Positions 5,876-6,510 of a stretch of 6,510 bases of DNA are shown one piece after another. The stretch lies in NCBI GenBank assembly GCA_021824855.1, contig JAKAJX010000268.1, positions 1 to 6,510 on the forward strand, read 5' to 3'. The position numbers were made by a program, and so were the translations under genes. How positions within the stretch are numbered: position 1 is the first letter of the stretch; each line of letters begins with the position of its first letter. Source of the DNA: Bacteroidota bacterium (lineage in GTDB: Bacteria > Bacteroidota > Bacteroidia > Chitinophagales > Chitinophagaceae). Below the pieces are notes generated by a model. It did no database searches. It worked only from the letters and a program-made list of their open reading frames with translations, and had not been told where the DNA came from.

Positions 5876-6510
5876 ATGAGTTTTCAATTACATGCACCAT
5901 ATCAGCCCAGTGGAGATCAGCCCAATGCTATTCGGCAGCTTACAGAAGGTATTGTACAAGGCGAAAAATATCAAACCTTATTGGGTGTAACCGGCAGTGG
6001 TAAAACATTTACTATGGCTAATGTAATTGCCAATGTGCAAAGACCCACATTGGTATTAACGCATAATAAAACTTTAGTTGCTCAATTATACGGAGAGTTT
6101 AAACAGTTTTTTCCGAATAATGCAGTGGGTTATTTTGTTTCTTATTACGATTATTATCAGCCCGAAGCGTATATGCCGGTAAGCGATGTTTATATTGAAA
6201 AAGATTTAAGTATTAATGAAGAGTTGGATAAACTTCGGTTGCAAGCAACCAGTGAATTATTGAGCGGAAGACGCGATATTATTGTAGTAGCAAGTGTAAG
6301 TTGTATTTATGGTATGGGCAACCCTACGGAATATGAAAATGGTATTATTAGAATTGCAAAAGGACAAACCATTTCTCGGCAGGCTTTTTTGCATGCATTG
6401 GTTAATAGTTTATACAATCGTTCTCAAGGCGATTTTACCCGAGGAACTTTTAGAGTAAAAGGTGATACAATAGATATTAATTTGCCTTATGTAGATTATG
6501 GTTACCGCAT
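5876..6510 (+). CDS. uvrB: UvrABC excinuclease subunit B, N-terminal part (cut by right window edge)
   Basis: The first 211 codons of UvrB, the ATP-dependent damage-verification subunit of nucleotide excision repair, which takes over from UvrA at the lesion and recruits UvrC. Visible landmarks: the N-terminal GDQPNAI Q-motif-like segment (13-19), Walker A GVTGSGKT (37-44), helicase motif Ia THNKTLVAQL (62-71), and the aromatic beta-hairpin that clamps DNA, YFVSYYDYYQPEAY (86-99), followed by DVYIEKD. SCIYGMGNP (142-150) and RGTFRVKGDTIDI (189-201) are typical of the family and of the UvrA-interacting domain region. The usual length is near 670 residues, so about one third is present and it looks intact so far. 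ATG at 5876 gives the standard M-x-F-x-L start; an in-frame GTG at 5861 is less likely. It is divergent from the exported-protein gene and appears to be a stand-alone housekeeping gene. No SOS-type operator can be recognised. Confidence 0.97.
   Translation, partial: MSFQLHAPYQPSGDQPNAIRQLTEGIVQGEKYQTLLGVTGSGKTFTMANVIANVQRPTLVLTHNKTLVAQLYGEFKQFFPNNAVGYFVSYYDYYQPEAYMPVSDVYIEKDLSINEELDKLRLQATSELLSGRRDIIVVASVSCIYGMGNPTEYENGIIRIAKGQTISRQAFLHALVNSLYNRSQGDFTRGTFRVKGDTIDINLPYVDYGYR

Noticed and set aside
5815..6003. Plus-strand frame overlapping the uvrB start
   Set aside because: Out of frame with uvrB, which is certain; the translation resembles nothing.

Overview
The window is AT-rich bacterial DNA from a member of the Bacteroidota, most likely a Chitinophagaceae/Sphingobacteriia-type organism. 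This rests on the A-rich leaders without clear Shine-Dalgarno sites, a TAnnTTTG-type -7 element, an outer-membrane beta-barrel protein of the type common in this phylum, and strong A/T third-position preference. There are seven protein-coding genes, two of them cut by the window edges. I see no rRNA, tRNA, CRISPR array, insertion sequence or phage gene.

Left block (1-2253, minus strand). Four closely spaced genes are read right to left: a stand-alone HPt domain protein, a single-domain CheY-like response regulator, a membrane-anchored HEAT-repeat protein, and the N-terminus of a membrane family 2 glycosyltransferase that runs off the left edge. The order suggests a phosphorelay branch (HPt to receiver) feeding a polysaccharide-synthesis module, with the HEAT protein as scaffold or coupling factor. 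No histidine kinase is present, so the phosphate source would lie elsewhere. The functional link is inference from order and spacing.

Centre. A 163-bp divergent region (2254-2416) separates the HPt gene from a plus-strand gene for a secreted outer-membrane beta-barrel protein (2417-3289). The region holds a good -7 element for the plus gene and several inverted repeats. The barrel gene ends against a strong shared hairpin terminator (3312-3349), facing a large minus-strand gene (3348-5618). That gene encodes an exported 756-residue protein with repeated Gly/Trp/Tyr modules, an aromatic/glycine-rich core and an Asn/Gln/Arg-rich tail.

Right end. A 257-bp spacer with small direct and inverted repeats separates the large gene from a plus-strand uvrB, whose first 211 codons are in the window.

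Most of the window looks like ordinary core or near-core Bacteroidota content. The parts most worth a second look are the HPt-REC-HEAT-GT2 block and the repeat structure of the large exported protein.
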